A stretch of DNA of 64,000 nt from Plenodomus lindquistii (Eukaryota; Ascomycota; Dothideomycetes; Pleosporales; Leptosphaeriaceae): assembly GCA_025504975.1 (NCBI GenBank), contig JANUWI010000021.1, forward strand, positions 310,001 through 374,000. The letters run 5' to 3'. The notes beneath the pieces are model-generated. The model ran no database searches. It saw only the letters and a list, made by a program, of their open reading frames with translations, and was not told where the DNA came from. The position numbers and the translations under genes were made by a program. Of the stretch, positions 11,133 to 21,552 are shown piece after piece. Numbering within the stretch: the first letter of the stretch is position 1; the number at the start of each line of letters is the position of its first letter.

Positions 11133-12968
11133 CTAGGTTGGATCTCTCAAGACCGTCATGGCTTTGTCACAGGACCTCTTCAAGGGTATGGCTTCGTCGT
11201 CGTAGGCGGTAGTAATGTAGGTGATCATCGGCTTTCCAGTGCTCAGGACTGGTCTCAAAACTGCAGCTACTGGCTCTTTCCAAGTTGCTAGGCGAGTTGC
11301 TTTGCGTCGAACAGCAGATAGCGTCTCGGTCACGGTCTGCAGGCTAGTTGTAATCCATATACTTCGATTACTCTCGTCTCCTGGCGGAAGTGTTTTACTT
11401 GACTCGCTGCCCGCAAGGTCAAACACCGCGACTGTGCTTACGATGGTATCGTTGTTGTCGTGTATTTCAAAGCTAAACTTCATGAGGAGGTGGCTGCGGG
11501 AGGAGGCCGAGTTTTTGCCACTGAATTTTTTCATATCCGCGGTAGTCCGTTGCGACACGGCGATGCTCAACATCCTTGAACCGGCTTCCAGGCTCGGGAC
11601 ATCCCTAAAGTAGCTATCCCAGTCGAGATTTCTGTCGGATGTCTGCATGTCCGAAGCGTGTTTTACTCTGCAAAGATCCCGCACGCCTCTCATGTGGACT
11701 TCCAAGACCGAGATTTTGACCGTCATTCTGCCTCCCTGTGCAGTAACGTCCTTTTGCTTCTCGAACAATTGGCTAAGAACCGTTTTCGCCAGGAAACTTG
11801 TGGTGTACGTTTTTCCACTGCCGGTCTCGCCATGTGCGAGAAAAAGTAACGGGTCACCTTTAAACGCCATCTCCATTAGCAGTGAGCCCGTCTCCTTCCA
11901 GAGATCGTCGTTGGTCGTGCCGACTGTGAAAATGCGATCGAACTTGTAATCCCGTGGACCGCTAGAGGTGGGAACGGTAATGGATTTGTCTCGAACGGTA
12001 ATGGAGTTGCGATTGTCGTCGTGATATCCTTTTCTGAGCCGCAAGGTGACCTGGATCCGACCACGCTGATCGAGAAACGCTCGAATTGTCGTGGCTCTTT
12101 GCTCGCGAGCAAAATCTGTCTGGAGCGTGATATGCTGGGCTAATGCAAGCATCTTAACTTGGTGGTTCTTGTGTTGGCTTAGTATCTCTTCGACTTGCCG
12201 CTCCAGATGTTCGCACTCATTCGCGCCCAACTGTTCGTTCTCGGGATTGCATTGCTCGCGAAGTTGCTTCTCAAGCGCTGAACAATTTTCAGACGCTGTC
12301 AATAGTGCTTGACATTCTGAGCACTCCACTCTCTCATTCAAATGTTCGTCGAGATCGAGTTTCAATTTTCCTTCTTCCATTAGAGCCCGACACTCGTCCC
12401 CGTAGGCTTGCATCTGCCCCCGCAATTCCTGCAGTACCGTTATGTCCCCTCGGAGTTTCTTGACCTTGCGTCTGGCTCTGTCGACCTGCAAATTCAGCTG
12501 TGCTTGGGTGGGTAATGGACGTCGCGCGCCTTCTGCCTCCTCGAGAGTGTGCTTTGGTTGATCGTCCATCAGTTGCTTGAGGTGGGATCGCAGCGATCGC
12601 TTCTCATCCTCGTGTTCTTTGAGCATCTGAGCCCGTTCGCTCGCAAACTCACGCTCCCGCTCTTCGTAAATGAGCTGACACCTCTTCCTTTCATCCGCAG
12701 CCCCTTGCTTGTATGCCTCCTCTGCACTTGTCAGGGTGCTCTTGTAGCCTGGCACCTTGTCCGCAAGTTCTACTTCGTGAGTCTCTTTCGGTATCTTGAT
12801 CTTCCTTCCGTACTTCTTCCTCTCTTCCGCAAGCGTTTGAGCATGCGCAGCCTCTAACGCTGCCAGCTTCATTTCGCAGTCCTCTTGTGCCAGTCTGGAG
12901 CGATTGTCCGCGACTGAAGCTATCAAAGAAGCGACACTAACGACACTCGATTGCTGTGGATTGTCCAT
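11133..12968 (-). CDS. divergent kinesin-14-like protein with C-terminal motor
   Basis: Single exon, 611 aa, ATG at 12968. Residues about 20-295 are strongly helical and charged (coiled coil; about 40-130, 165-215 and 225-265). The motor domain fills about 303-608, the C-terminal placement typical of the kinesin-14 family. The nucleotide-binding core is present: P-loop GETGSGKTYT (380-389), switch I NSASSRSH (486-493) and switch II DLAGSE (517-522). The usual HVPYRDSKLT signature of loop 12/alpha-5, part of the microtubule interface, is replaced by ATWKEPVAAVLRPVL. The INKSL region before it is also altered. So this is probably an ATPase-competent but atypical motor, or a diverging paralogue. 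Expected cytoskeletal or spindle role is inferred from the family. The gene is convergent with the acidic-protein gene, with 210 bp between their stops. Confidence 0.85.
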   Translation of the reverse strand: MDNPQQSSVVSVASLIASVADNRSRLAQEDCEMKLAALEAAHAQTLAEERKKYGRKIKIPKETHEVELADKVPGYKSTLTSAEEAYKQGAADERKRCQLIYEEREREFASERAQMLKEHEDEKRSLRSHLKQLMDDQPKHTLEEAEGARRPLPTQAQLNLQVDRARRKVKKLRGDITVLQELRGQMQAYGDECRALMEEGKLKLDLDEHLNERVECSECQALLTASENCSALEKQLREQCNPENEQLGANECEHLERQVEEILSQHKNHQVKMLALAQHITLQTDFAREQRATTIRAFLDQRGRIQVTLRLRKGYHDDNRNSITVRDKSITVPTSSGPRDYKFDRIFTVGTTNDDLWKETGSLLMEMAFKGDPLLFLAHGETGSGKTYTTSFLAKTVLSQLFEKQKDVTAQGGRMTVKISVLEVHMRGVRDLCRVKHASDMQTSDRNLDWDSYFRDVPSLEAGSRMLSIAVSQRTTADMKKFSGKNSASSRSHLLMKFSFEIHDNNDTIVSTVAVFDLAGSESSKTLPPGDESNRSIWITTSLQTVTETLSAVRRKATRLATWKEPVAAVLRPVLSTGKPMITYITTAYDDEAIPLKRSCDKAMTVLRDPT

Positions 12969-13384
12969 GAGAATTCAAGGCAAGGACAAGGATCCTATTC
13001 CTGGTTCAAGGCGTCTTGTGGTGATGCGGTCCGCGACCAGCAGGTATGCTATCTCAGACCTGTGCTGGCTATACTCGCTTGACATGATATGACTTTAGTC
13101 AATTGTCTGACGGGTGTCACATGCCTATCACGTGTCAATTACATCTGTCATGTGAATCAGCCTCGCAAGCATTTGTTCAGGGCACAAGCACCGCCCGCCC
13201 CTACCCTGGTGGCTCAATCATCCCACCAACAGTTGAATCAGGTGCCGTCTCTTCCTCTTTAGTGGGCATGTCAGATCACACGCGTGCCTTGACCCAATTT
13301 AGGTGATGATTGCACCAGATGTGTGCATTTAGCTTAGCCTTTGCAGGTTGGCCAATCTTCTTGCTAGCTAAAGTGATACTAAGT
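12969..13384. other. 5' flank of the kinesin-like gene and transition to AT-rich DNA
   Basis: Ordinary composition up to about 13,380, then an abrupt change to AT-rich sequence. It should include the kinesin-like gene promoter. No element is recognised. Confidence 0.4.
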
Positions 13385-16300
13385 CGTCGCAACGCGCGAA
13401 AAAGGGCGGGCTAACCTTAATTCTTAGCTATATATACCTACTCTTACTTATTTAACTAGGTTAAAATATTAAAACTTAATAAATTAAGGTATAAAAGTGT
13501 AGCTTAGTTATAACTACCTATATAATTTTATATCTTATATATAATAGAAAGAAGTTTAAAGTATAATAATAAAGTAGTACTTTTTTAAATAAACGTTTAT
13601 AAAAGTATTAATATTACAATATAAAAGCCTTTTAAATTCTAATATTAGAAATATATAAAAAGTTTAAAAAAAACTATTAGAAAATTTTATATAGATTATA
13701 ATTAGTTTTTAGATAACTTTAATATTTAAAAATAATTTTTTAAAATAAAATTTATTTAGAATATAAAAAATAAATAAAAAGATAAATAATATATATATAA
13801 GCTAGTAAAAGTAATAGCTAGTATTAGTACTAAAAATTAACTATTATCTAGGTATAGTTTAATTACTAGTAACTAAGTTAAAATTAAATTTAAAATATAT
13901 AATAGAATTAAAGTTTAAAAATAATAGAGATTATTTATATAGTTTTTATATAAAATATTTATAGTAGTTTATTATATTAATATTTAAGAATTTTAAAATG
14001 TTTTATAATAATTTTATTAATTACCTCTATTAATATATATATATATTTTAATTTTTTAAACTTATATTATATTAAAAACTAGAATAAAAGTATTTATTAT
14101 ACTAAATAGTAATTTATTAGAACTATACTTAACTAATCTAATATAATATAAGTATTATATATAATAAAAAACCTTTATAAAAAAACTATATATTTATAGC
14201 TAGATTTAAATATAAATTTATATAGATAATAAAGTTTAAAGATATAAATAAAAACTTAAAAATAGATACTATATATAGTAAAAGAAATATAATAACTATT
14301 AAATATAGTTATTTTAAAATAATATATATTATTAGTAACTATCTTTAAAAATCTATTTTACTATAGTACTATAGATAATAAAAGTATAAATACTAAAAAT
14401 TATAAAAGCTTTAAAATAAAATTATTATATTATATTAGATTAAAACTTTTATTATTACTAGAGTAAAGTTTAAATAAGAACTATTATATAATAGAAGTTT
14501 ATTTTTTAATTCTAATACTAATAAAATATAATAAATATTATAGTAAATAAATAAAATAAATAAAATTATTTTATATTTTATATTTAACGTTAAATGGAAT
14601 ATAATTACAATATACTATTATATAAATTAATAATATTTTTATAATTAAGATTTAGTAATTAATTATAAAATAATATAAAGCTATATTTAAATAAAGGTCT
14701 TTTTAAAATATAGATATTTAAGTTATATAGTAGATAATATAATATATTATAAGTTAAATAATTAAAGTAAAACTAAATAATTTTTATTATAAATTATTAT
14801 ATCTTTATATATATATATAGAAAAAAAGAGTTAAAAAGTTATATTTTTATAGTTTCTAATAATAAACGTTTAAATAGTAGCTTAAATAAATTTTAAATAA
14901 AATAGTTATATAGTAGATAATAAGTATAGTTTCTATAAATAGAAATTTTTAAAAGTACTTAAACTTAGTATATAATATAGTTTTTTTAATAGTTTTACTA
15001 CTTTAAAAATAGTAATAAGTTATTTATAATATAGATATAGATTAATCTATATTACTATAATAAAAAATAGAGATTATAATTTTTAAAGGAATTTTTCTAG
15101 AAAACTTAAAGTTATTATACAAGTATAAATAGAAATAGAAAAATCTAATATTAAAGCTAACTAAATTTATATAATATTAAATAGTAGATAAGCTACTATA
15201 ATAATTATATTTAAATTTAAATTTAATAGTCTATTAGTATATATAACTCTATATATTTAATATAGTTATTTTAAAAATAATATAATAATTATATAAGCCT
15301 ATATATATTATTTATTATACTAGTTTTCAATAGAAATACTATATATTTCTAGCTTTTACTATAATTAGTAATACTTATCTATAATATACTACTAGGTATA
15401 GTAAATTATATATAAATTAGAAAATAAATTATAATATATTATTTAATAGAATAAAAAATATTATAGATATAAAATTAGTTAGTTATTTAAATTCTAATTT
15501 TTTATATAAATAGTTTAGAGAAAAATACTACTATTATACCTACTACTTTATAAATACTATATATAAAAAGAAGTTTATTAAAACCTTAATATTACAAATT
15601 TTAGATATTACTTTATATATTTATATATATTTCTTTTTAACTATAATAGATAATAAAATACCTATATTAAATAATTTAGAATATATTATTCTAAAACTAA
15701 GATATAAATACTTAATTATTAATTTAAAGTTCTAATATATATTAGATATCTAATTAATATATATTAATTAGAGGTTAAATTTTTTTTACTTATTTTCTAG
15801 TAGTAATTTATTATTTTAAAAGTAATCTTTTTATTACGTATAACTAATATACAATTCTAAAATTCTTAATTTATAATTATATAAATCTTTTAAAATAGTT
15901 ATTATAATAGTATATATTTAAATAATAGTAAAAGATATTATTAACAACTATATTTAATATAAAATATATTAGTATAAATTTAATAGTTTTTATTTATAGT
16001 AATTATTATACTACTTTTTAGTTATTAATAAAGTTAATTAATTATTATATACTTTAAATACTAATTTATCTTTTAAAGTAGAAGAATAGTTTTAAAATAA
16101 TATCTATATATATTAACTAGAGTTTCTATTAATAAACTATTTTAGTACTATAACTATAGTAGTTTACTATTTTCTTATATAGTTTAAATTTATATTAAGT
16201 AGTAATAATATAATTTTTATTTTATTAATAACTTTTAAATCTCTATATTTTTTATTTATAATAGAATTTAAAGTATATTATTATATCTATACTTTCTATA

Positions 16301-16525
16301 TTTATTACTCTATATATAAGGTTATTTATTATATAAAGATCTTTTAGTATTATTAATTATATTATCCTATTATAATTATTTAAATTATAGTTTTTATACT
16401 ATTTTATTTTTATATTATTATATATTATTATTTTATATAACTTTTATTATTATAATACTAGAATTTTATAACTAGAAAATAATAGTATAGAGTATATTTT
16501 ATTCTTTAAATTTTAATAATTATAA

Positions 16526-16570
<45 letters not shown>

Positions 16571-17090
16571 TATATTTATTTACTTTATTATAAGCTTTAA
16601 AATACTACTATTAAATTAGAACTAGATTCTTTTAATTAATAAAGTAGTTTATATTTTTCTATTTTTTATTTAATACTATTAATATACAAATTAAGTATAT
16701 ATAAATACATATTATTTTTTAGAATCTAATTAATTTTAGTAAATATATATTAGAAATTTTATAATTAATAGAACTTCTAATATAATATACCTTTTTAATA
16801 CTTTATTACTAAAACTCTACTAGAATATTATCTAATTAAAGTTCTAGAATTATACTAGTATTTATATTCTATTTCTTATTTTTTTATTATTTATTTTCTA
16901 TTTTAATTTAATTGTTAGTTATAAAAGATATTCTTACTATTTTAATTAGCATTTTAATACTAAATATACTTCTAGGTAAATTTAATAGTTATCTTTTATA
17001 TACTACTTTTTAAATAAGTTAATTATAAACTATATTAAATTGTTTACTAGTTAGATTATATATTAAAATAATAATATGTATATAAAAGGT
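13385..17090. repeat. RIP-degraded AT-rich block
   Basis: About 3.7 kb of very AT-rich sequence in which CA, TG and CG dinucleotides are nearly absent while CT, AC and TC remain. This is the pattern left by RIP of repeated DNA. All frames are closed by frequent TAA and TAG. I cannot assign the original element. It contains a perfect (AT)n run at about 16,529-16,564. Confidence 0.85.
16529..16564. repeat. (AT)n dinucleotide run
   Basis: An uninterrupted alternating AT tract of about 36 bases inside the degraded block. It is probably a slippage product in AT-rich DNA and has no further meaning that I can see. Confidence 0.9.
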
Positions 17091-17112
17091 TACCTAGCAT
17101 GTATTAATTTGC

Positions 17113-20055
17113 CTAAGTAGTTAAATTACACCTTCCATTACACGCTACGCACGTCTCGCATGGAAAAACATTGCCTAAGAAGCTCTGATAGCTTGCGGTA
17201 ATTTCCATCCGTGGAAAAATAGGCTGGATGGCCCGCAGAACAAGCCGTATCTTGCCTAAGACTGATTCTGCCGCAAAATTTGCGCACGGGTCGCAAGAGT
17301 GACGGACAAAGTAGAGATGACTAGCAGTATCCGTCCAGTAGATGTGGCTTATGACAGAGTTCGTTCTAGGGTGCTGAAGCGGATAGTACATCCCGGGTAT
17401 GACGTGACCGGGGGGGTAGAGATCACCAACGAGTTCCCCAATAAGCGCCCCCTTTGCGTATACAGGCTTGTCAGCGGGATTTAACCCTGACGCGAGGATG
17501 TGCCGTTGATATTGAGACGAAGCAGCAATGATATACTTGCGCGGGTGCGAGAGCGCCTCAGCGCATTTACACTGCAGGCCGTCACACCCATTGCAGCTTT
17601 GCTCGCCTTCTTCTTCGTCTACAATCGTAGGGTCTTGTACATCTCCAGCGCCAGCTGACTGAAGCCATTCCAGTCCGGGTTTAATTCTGTTCTGCTCGAT
17701 GAAGGTTTGTTGCTCTAGAGAAGCGAGAAGCGCAGCCATTCCAGGGCCCACAAGTCTTGTCGTTTCAAGTGGAACTTGGCAAGCATCTCTACTCCCATCT
17801 CTACCATGCTGATACCATTCAAACTTGAATAGGATATCCGGCTGGGTGGTCATCATGCTAATGACGGATTGCCCAATGGCGCACAACCTTGCCACAATTT
17901 CCTTGAACTCCTCATCGCTGGCAGCAAGGTCTTGAAAGAGATCTATCTCAACATCCTTCATAAGTTGAAGCTTATGAGGGGACACGTGTGGATACGCGTC
18001 AATTTCAAGGTCCTTCCAGAAGGTCCTGGGTTGGCAGGTGAGCGGCAGGATCGCTAAGATGCCTTTGCCAACACCTTTGGTCCATTTTATCCACTTTGTA
18101 CGCTTGCAGATGAGCTTGGACGCCTGTTCCTTGCTCTTTACGGTGTTCGCGTTGACTAAGATCTTCCCGAGCAAGTCGACATCGTATCGGTTGTCTCTCT
18201 CTTCCTTCAGGTCTATGGCCAGCTCAGCAAATCGGTACTCCCACAGCCGTTGCTGGAGTCGCAGGACTTCGATCTTGGAATCGTTGCCAGCTTGACGGAT
18301 CTCATTTGCGAGAATGTTGGCCTCGTCGGATAGAGAGATGTCTATCTGGATTGATTGAGAGGGTAACGGCAGCTGCCGCCATGCGTTGACCAGGGCCATG
18401 AGAGTGTCAACTGTACGAGTGGTGGTGATTGATCTAATAAGCGCTCCGGGCTGGTCTAATGTCAAATCTTTGTCATGGTGCTCCGGTACGGCTTGCAGCA
18501 TCTCCGTCACGACGACGGTCTTGTCCTTGATTCCGGGCTGGTCAGGATGATTAGTCTTTTTTTGCTTCTTGCCTGCCTCGTTCCCAGTTGTGACGAGAGC
18601 CTTGCGCTTCTTCTCCCCTCCGTTCTTCTTCTGTCGATAAGCAGGAGAGAGGCTCTTCTGCGTCAAAGGGTTATTGCCGGCGCACTTTTGGGTACAGCAC
18701 ACGTAGTTGTCAGGAATGGCGATCGTAGTTTCAGTCACAAAATTCACGGCTTCGGCCAGGTTGGGTCCCAGATTGATGACTTGGTGATATGCTTTAGGGG
18801 AGGTAATAATCAACTCGCCCGGCAGACATGCCTTGATGTGATACGCGACGCCCCACTTGTCCAGCAGGTCGGGCGGTATCACTCGGCTCATATGTCGAAG
18901 TTTCTGAGAGCATGGCGAAAGACGAGTGCGGACCAGAAGCTTCATGTTTTCCTCGAGAATTGCGCTCGACGAGGGCTCAACGCTTAGCCAGAGTTTGGGC
19001 TGACCGCACAGCATGGCATTGACCGAAGGCCATTGGAAGTCTTCATAGTGGAAACTTGTTGCTGTCATGCCATCCGAACAGCTGATGTACAGGTAGGAAT
19101 GGGAGACTCCGGCAACATCCTCTTTCAGATATTTGGCCATGTAGGGTCCTGACGACAACAGCTGTGCAGGCCGGAGTTTCTCGTCGATCATCTCTGGCGG
19201 TCCGATCAAATATCGCAGAGTTTTGGCGGGAGGGTTTTCACAGAAGGCCTGGAACCTGTGCCGTAGTTGAGAATTGTCCAGGGCTGGGCCTCGTTCATCT
19301 TGGAATGTGGGCAGGTTGATAGGTGCCCCACGACCCTTTGCGTTTTGTGAAGAGAGTCTTACAGTATCCTGGTCACATTGAAAGCTGTTTTCTGAAAGAT
19401 GGGCCTTGGTCCCATCAATAGCACAACCATCATAGGACGTTGCAAGCTTGAAGTCGTTGATGATGACATGTCCCATGCCTGTCTTTTGGACGCGGGGGTC
19501 GAGTATGAATTTGTCGAGCGTGCTGTGCGCATTCTGGCCGAGCTCCGCCGTAGCACAGGAGAAAGTAGGTACCTCGTAGTGTGGTGGGCGCGCGACTGCA
19601 AGTGAGGTTGAGGGCCGGACTGGAGTGAGCGCAGGTGAGGGCGAGGATGACGGCGACGGTGAGGCTGAGGATGAGGCCGAAGATGAGGCCGAGGAGAAGG
19701 GCGAGGAGAGGGGCGAGGACAATGGCTCCGACGCCGTCTTTGTGTGGGGCGGTTCTAGTTGACGCAGATAGTCGACTAGTCCGGCCTTGGCTTCTGTGAC
19801 TGCTGTTACTAATAATGTAGAGTCATTGCCAGCGCGTGTTAGAGCAGCGATCCACTCGTTGACTTGGATCTTGGTCGCAGTGGCTTGTTGACATGGAGTT
19901 GACGCCGTCGTTGGCGAGCTCGCCGTGGCCGCATGTTCGACTGGGCCGCTGTAGCGGTCGATTTCCTCACACAGGGTATTTACGCTCTGGGTAGTCTGCT
20001 TGAGCCGAGCTAGCAGGCCACGAGCATGCGTGCGCAGAAGCTCTAGTTCGCTCAT
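17113..20055 (-). CDS. JmjC-SET fusion protein (putative chromatin eraser plus SET domain)
   Basis: Single exon, 980 aa. I use the ATG at 20055 because the frame upstream offers only non-ATG codons. N-terminus: a helical part (1-100), then a Ser/Pro linker (about 105-150). The JmjC domain lies at about 265-445: HYED gives the Fe(II) ligands H336 and E338, and YHQVINLG gives H424. N346 and K354 fall where KDM4-type enzymes have their 2-oxoglutarate contacts, and AEAVNF follows as in KDM4/KDM5. A basic NLS-like linker (about 475-500) leads to a helical middle. A Cys cluster CNGCDGLQCKC (821-831) precedes a SET domain (about 860-960): IGELVGDLYP, RHSCDP (918-923), EITASY, then a post-SET-like C-x2-C-x2-C-x3-C (966-976). 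Two SET signatures deviate: NHSC is RHSC and DY is SY. A histone-lysine demethylase activity is therefore plausible; methyltransferase activity is uncertain. The gene fills its GC island exactly. Confidence 0.85.
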   Translation of the reverse strand: MSELELLRTHARGLLARLKQTTQSVNTLCEEIDRYSGPVEHAATASSPTTASTPCQQATATKIQVNEWIAALTRAGNDSTLLVTAVTEAKAGLVDYLRQLEPPHTKTASEPLSSPLSSPFSSASSSASSSASPSPSSSPSPALTPVRPSTSLAVARPPHYEVPTFSCATAELGQNAHSTLDKFILDPRVQKTGMGHVIINDFKLATSYDGCAIDGTKAHLSENSFQCDQDTVRLSSQNAKGRGAPINLPTFQDERGPALDNSQLRHRFQAFCENPPAKTLRYLIGPPEMIDEKLRPAQLLSSGPYMAKYLKEDVAGVSHSYLYISCSDGMTATSFHYEDFQWPSVNAMLCGQPKLWLSVEPSSSAILEENMKLLVRTRLSPCSQKLRHMSRVIPPDLLDKWGVAYHIKACLPGELIITSPKAYHQVINLGPNLAEAVNFVTETTIAIPDNYVCCTQKCAGNNPLTQKSLSPAYRQKKNGGEKKRKALVTTGNEAGKKQKKTNHPDQPGIKDKTVVVTEMLQAVPEHHDKDLTLDQPGALIRSITTTRTVDTLMALVNAWRQLPLPSQSIQIDISLSDEANILANEIRQAGNDSKIEVLRLQQRLWEYRFAELAIDLKEERDNRYDVDLLGKILVNANTVKSKEQASKLICKRTKWIKWTKGVGKGILAILPLTCQPRTFWKDLEIDAYPHVSPHKLQLMKDVEIDLFQDLAASDEEFKEIVARLCAIGQSVISMMTTQPDILFKFEWYQHGRDGSRDACQVPLETTRLVGPGMAALLASLEQQTFIEQNRIKPGLEWLQSAGAGDVQDPTIVDEEEGEQSCNGCDGLQCKCAEALSHPRKYIIAASSQYQRHILASGLNPADKPVYAKGALIGELVGDLYPPGHVIPGMYYPLQHPRTNSVISHIYWTDTASHLYFVRHSCDPCANFAAESVLGKIRLVLRAIQPIFPRMEITASYQSFLGNVFPCETCVACNGRCNLTT

Positions 20056-21552
20056 CGTGCCTCCTGCTTGGTGGTGAGGCTTTTCGCCCGCTACCAACAC
20101 GCGCCAAGCTAGGCGCGCACGGGCCGATTATAGTGTAGCCAAGCATATCGTGTCTGTACGCGTAATGCCCGCGTTCTCGTAATGCCTACCTAAATATTGA
20201 AACAAACTTTACCTACTAAACGCATTACGCTCTATTTTAATAACTCTACATTATATTAATACTAAAATTAAGATTCTAAATTTCTAAAATTAAAGAGAAT
20301 AAGAAATTAATAAAAAAATAGTTCTATAAAGGCGTAGTAGTAAATATAGGTTTTTATAATACTAAAGTTTATAATTAAAGGCTATTAAATAATATTAAAA
20401 AGGTAAAAATTATAAAGTATATTAATTAACTTACTAAGCTTAGCTTACTATTTACTAGAATAATAATTTAAACTATAGTAGTAAGTATAGCCTAGTAGAA
20501 GCTATTACTATTCTAGTATTTCTATTTATTATATTATTATAATAGTTTAATTATATTATAATAACTATTAGTTATAAAATAAATTTATTATATAATTAAT
20601 TTTATCTATAAATTAAAATAATATACTTAAATTAAATATACTAAAATATAAAAATAATAGGTATAAATATAAAATTAATATAATATAAATAAAAAAGGTT
20701 TTATACTTAGTATAGCTAGTTAAAGTAAATACGTATATAGTAAAAAGTTTATAAAGTATTTATTTATAATAGGTAAAAAAAAAACTATTATTAATCTATC
20801 TACTATTTATATAAATAAAGGTACTTTACTACTAGCTATTATAAATAAAGCTACTTTTAATAATATTTATAATTACTAAATAAGTAATATATACTATAAA
20901 TATAACTATATATTTATTATTTAACTTAGCTTTTATAAGAAAAAATTATATATTTTATTATTTATAGAAGTAATTAACTACTATATCTATAAAAAAGCTA
21001 GTTAAATATAGTATTTACTTATTTTTAATAGCTATAAATTATAAATTACTTTTAATGGTATTATAGTATATATATAGTATTATATTATATTAATTATTAA
21101 TTTTCTCTAGTATTTATATACTATAGCTACCTAATATAGAATTACTTATATTTCTAGAAACTATAAATACTATTAGCTTTATAAGTTATATATAAAATAG
21201 CTAATAGTTTAAACTATAAAAAATAGAATATATAGTAATTTTTTTAAAACGTTTAAGTATTTATATTTAGTAAAAGGCTTATTAAAAGCCTATATTATAA
21301 ATCTTTAAGTAATAATAAAAGTATTTATAAATTATATAAATTAATCTACTAATATAAAATACTATATATAATACTAGTTTTATATATATATAATATAACT
21401 ATTATATTTTTTCTAACTAAAATACTTTTAATTTAGGCCTAGTACTAGTAGACTAGTTTTAAAGCTTTAGTAACTAGAGGTTATACGTTTAATCTATAAT
21501 ACTATATCTTTTTTTATAGAACTAGTTCTAGTTACTTAATAATTTTATTAAA

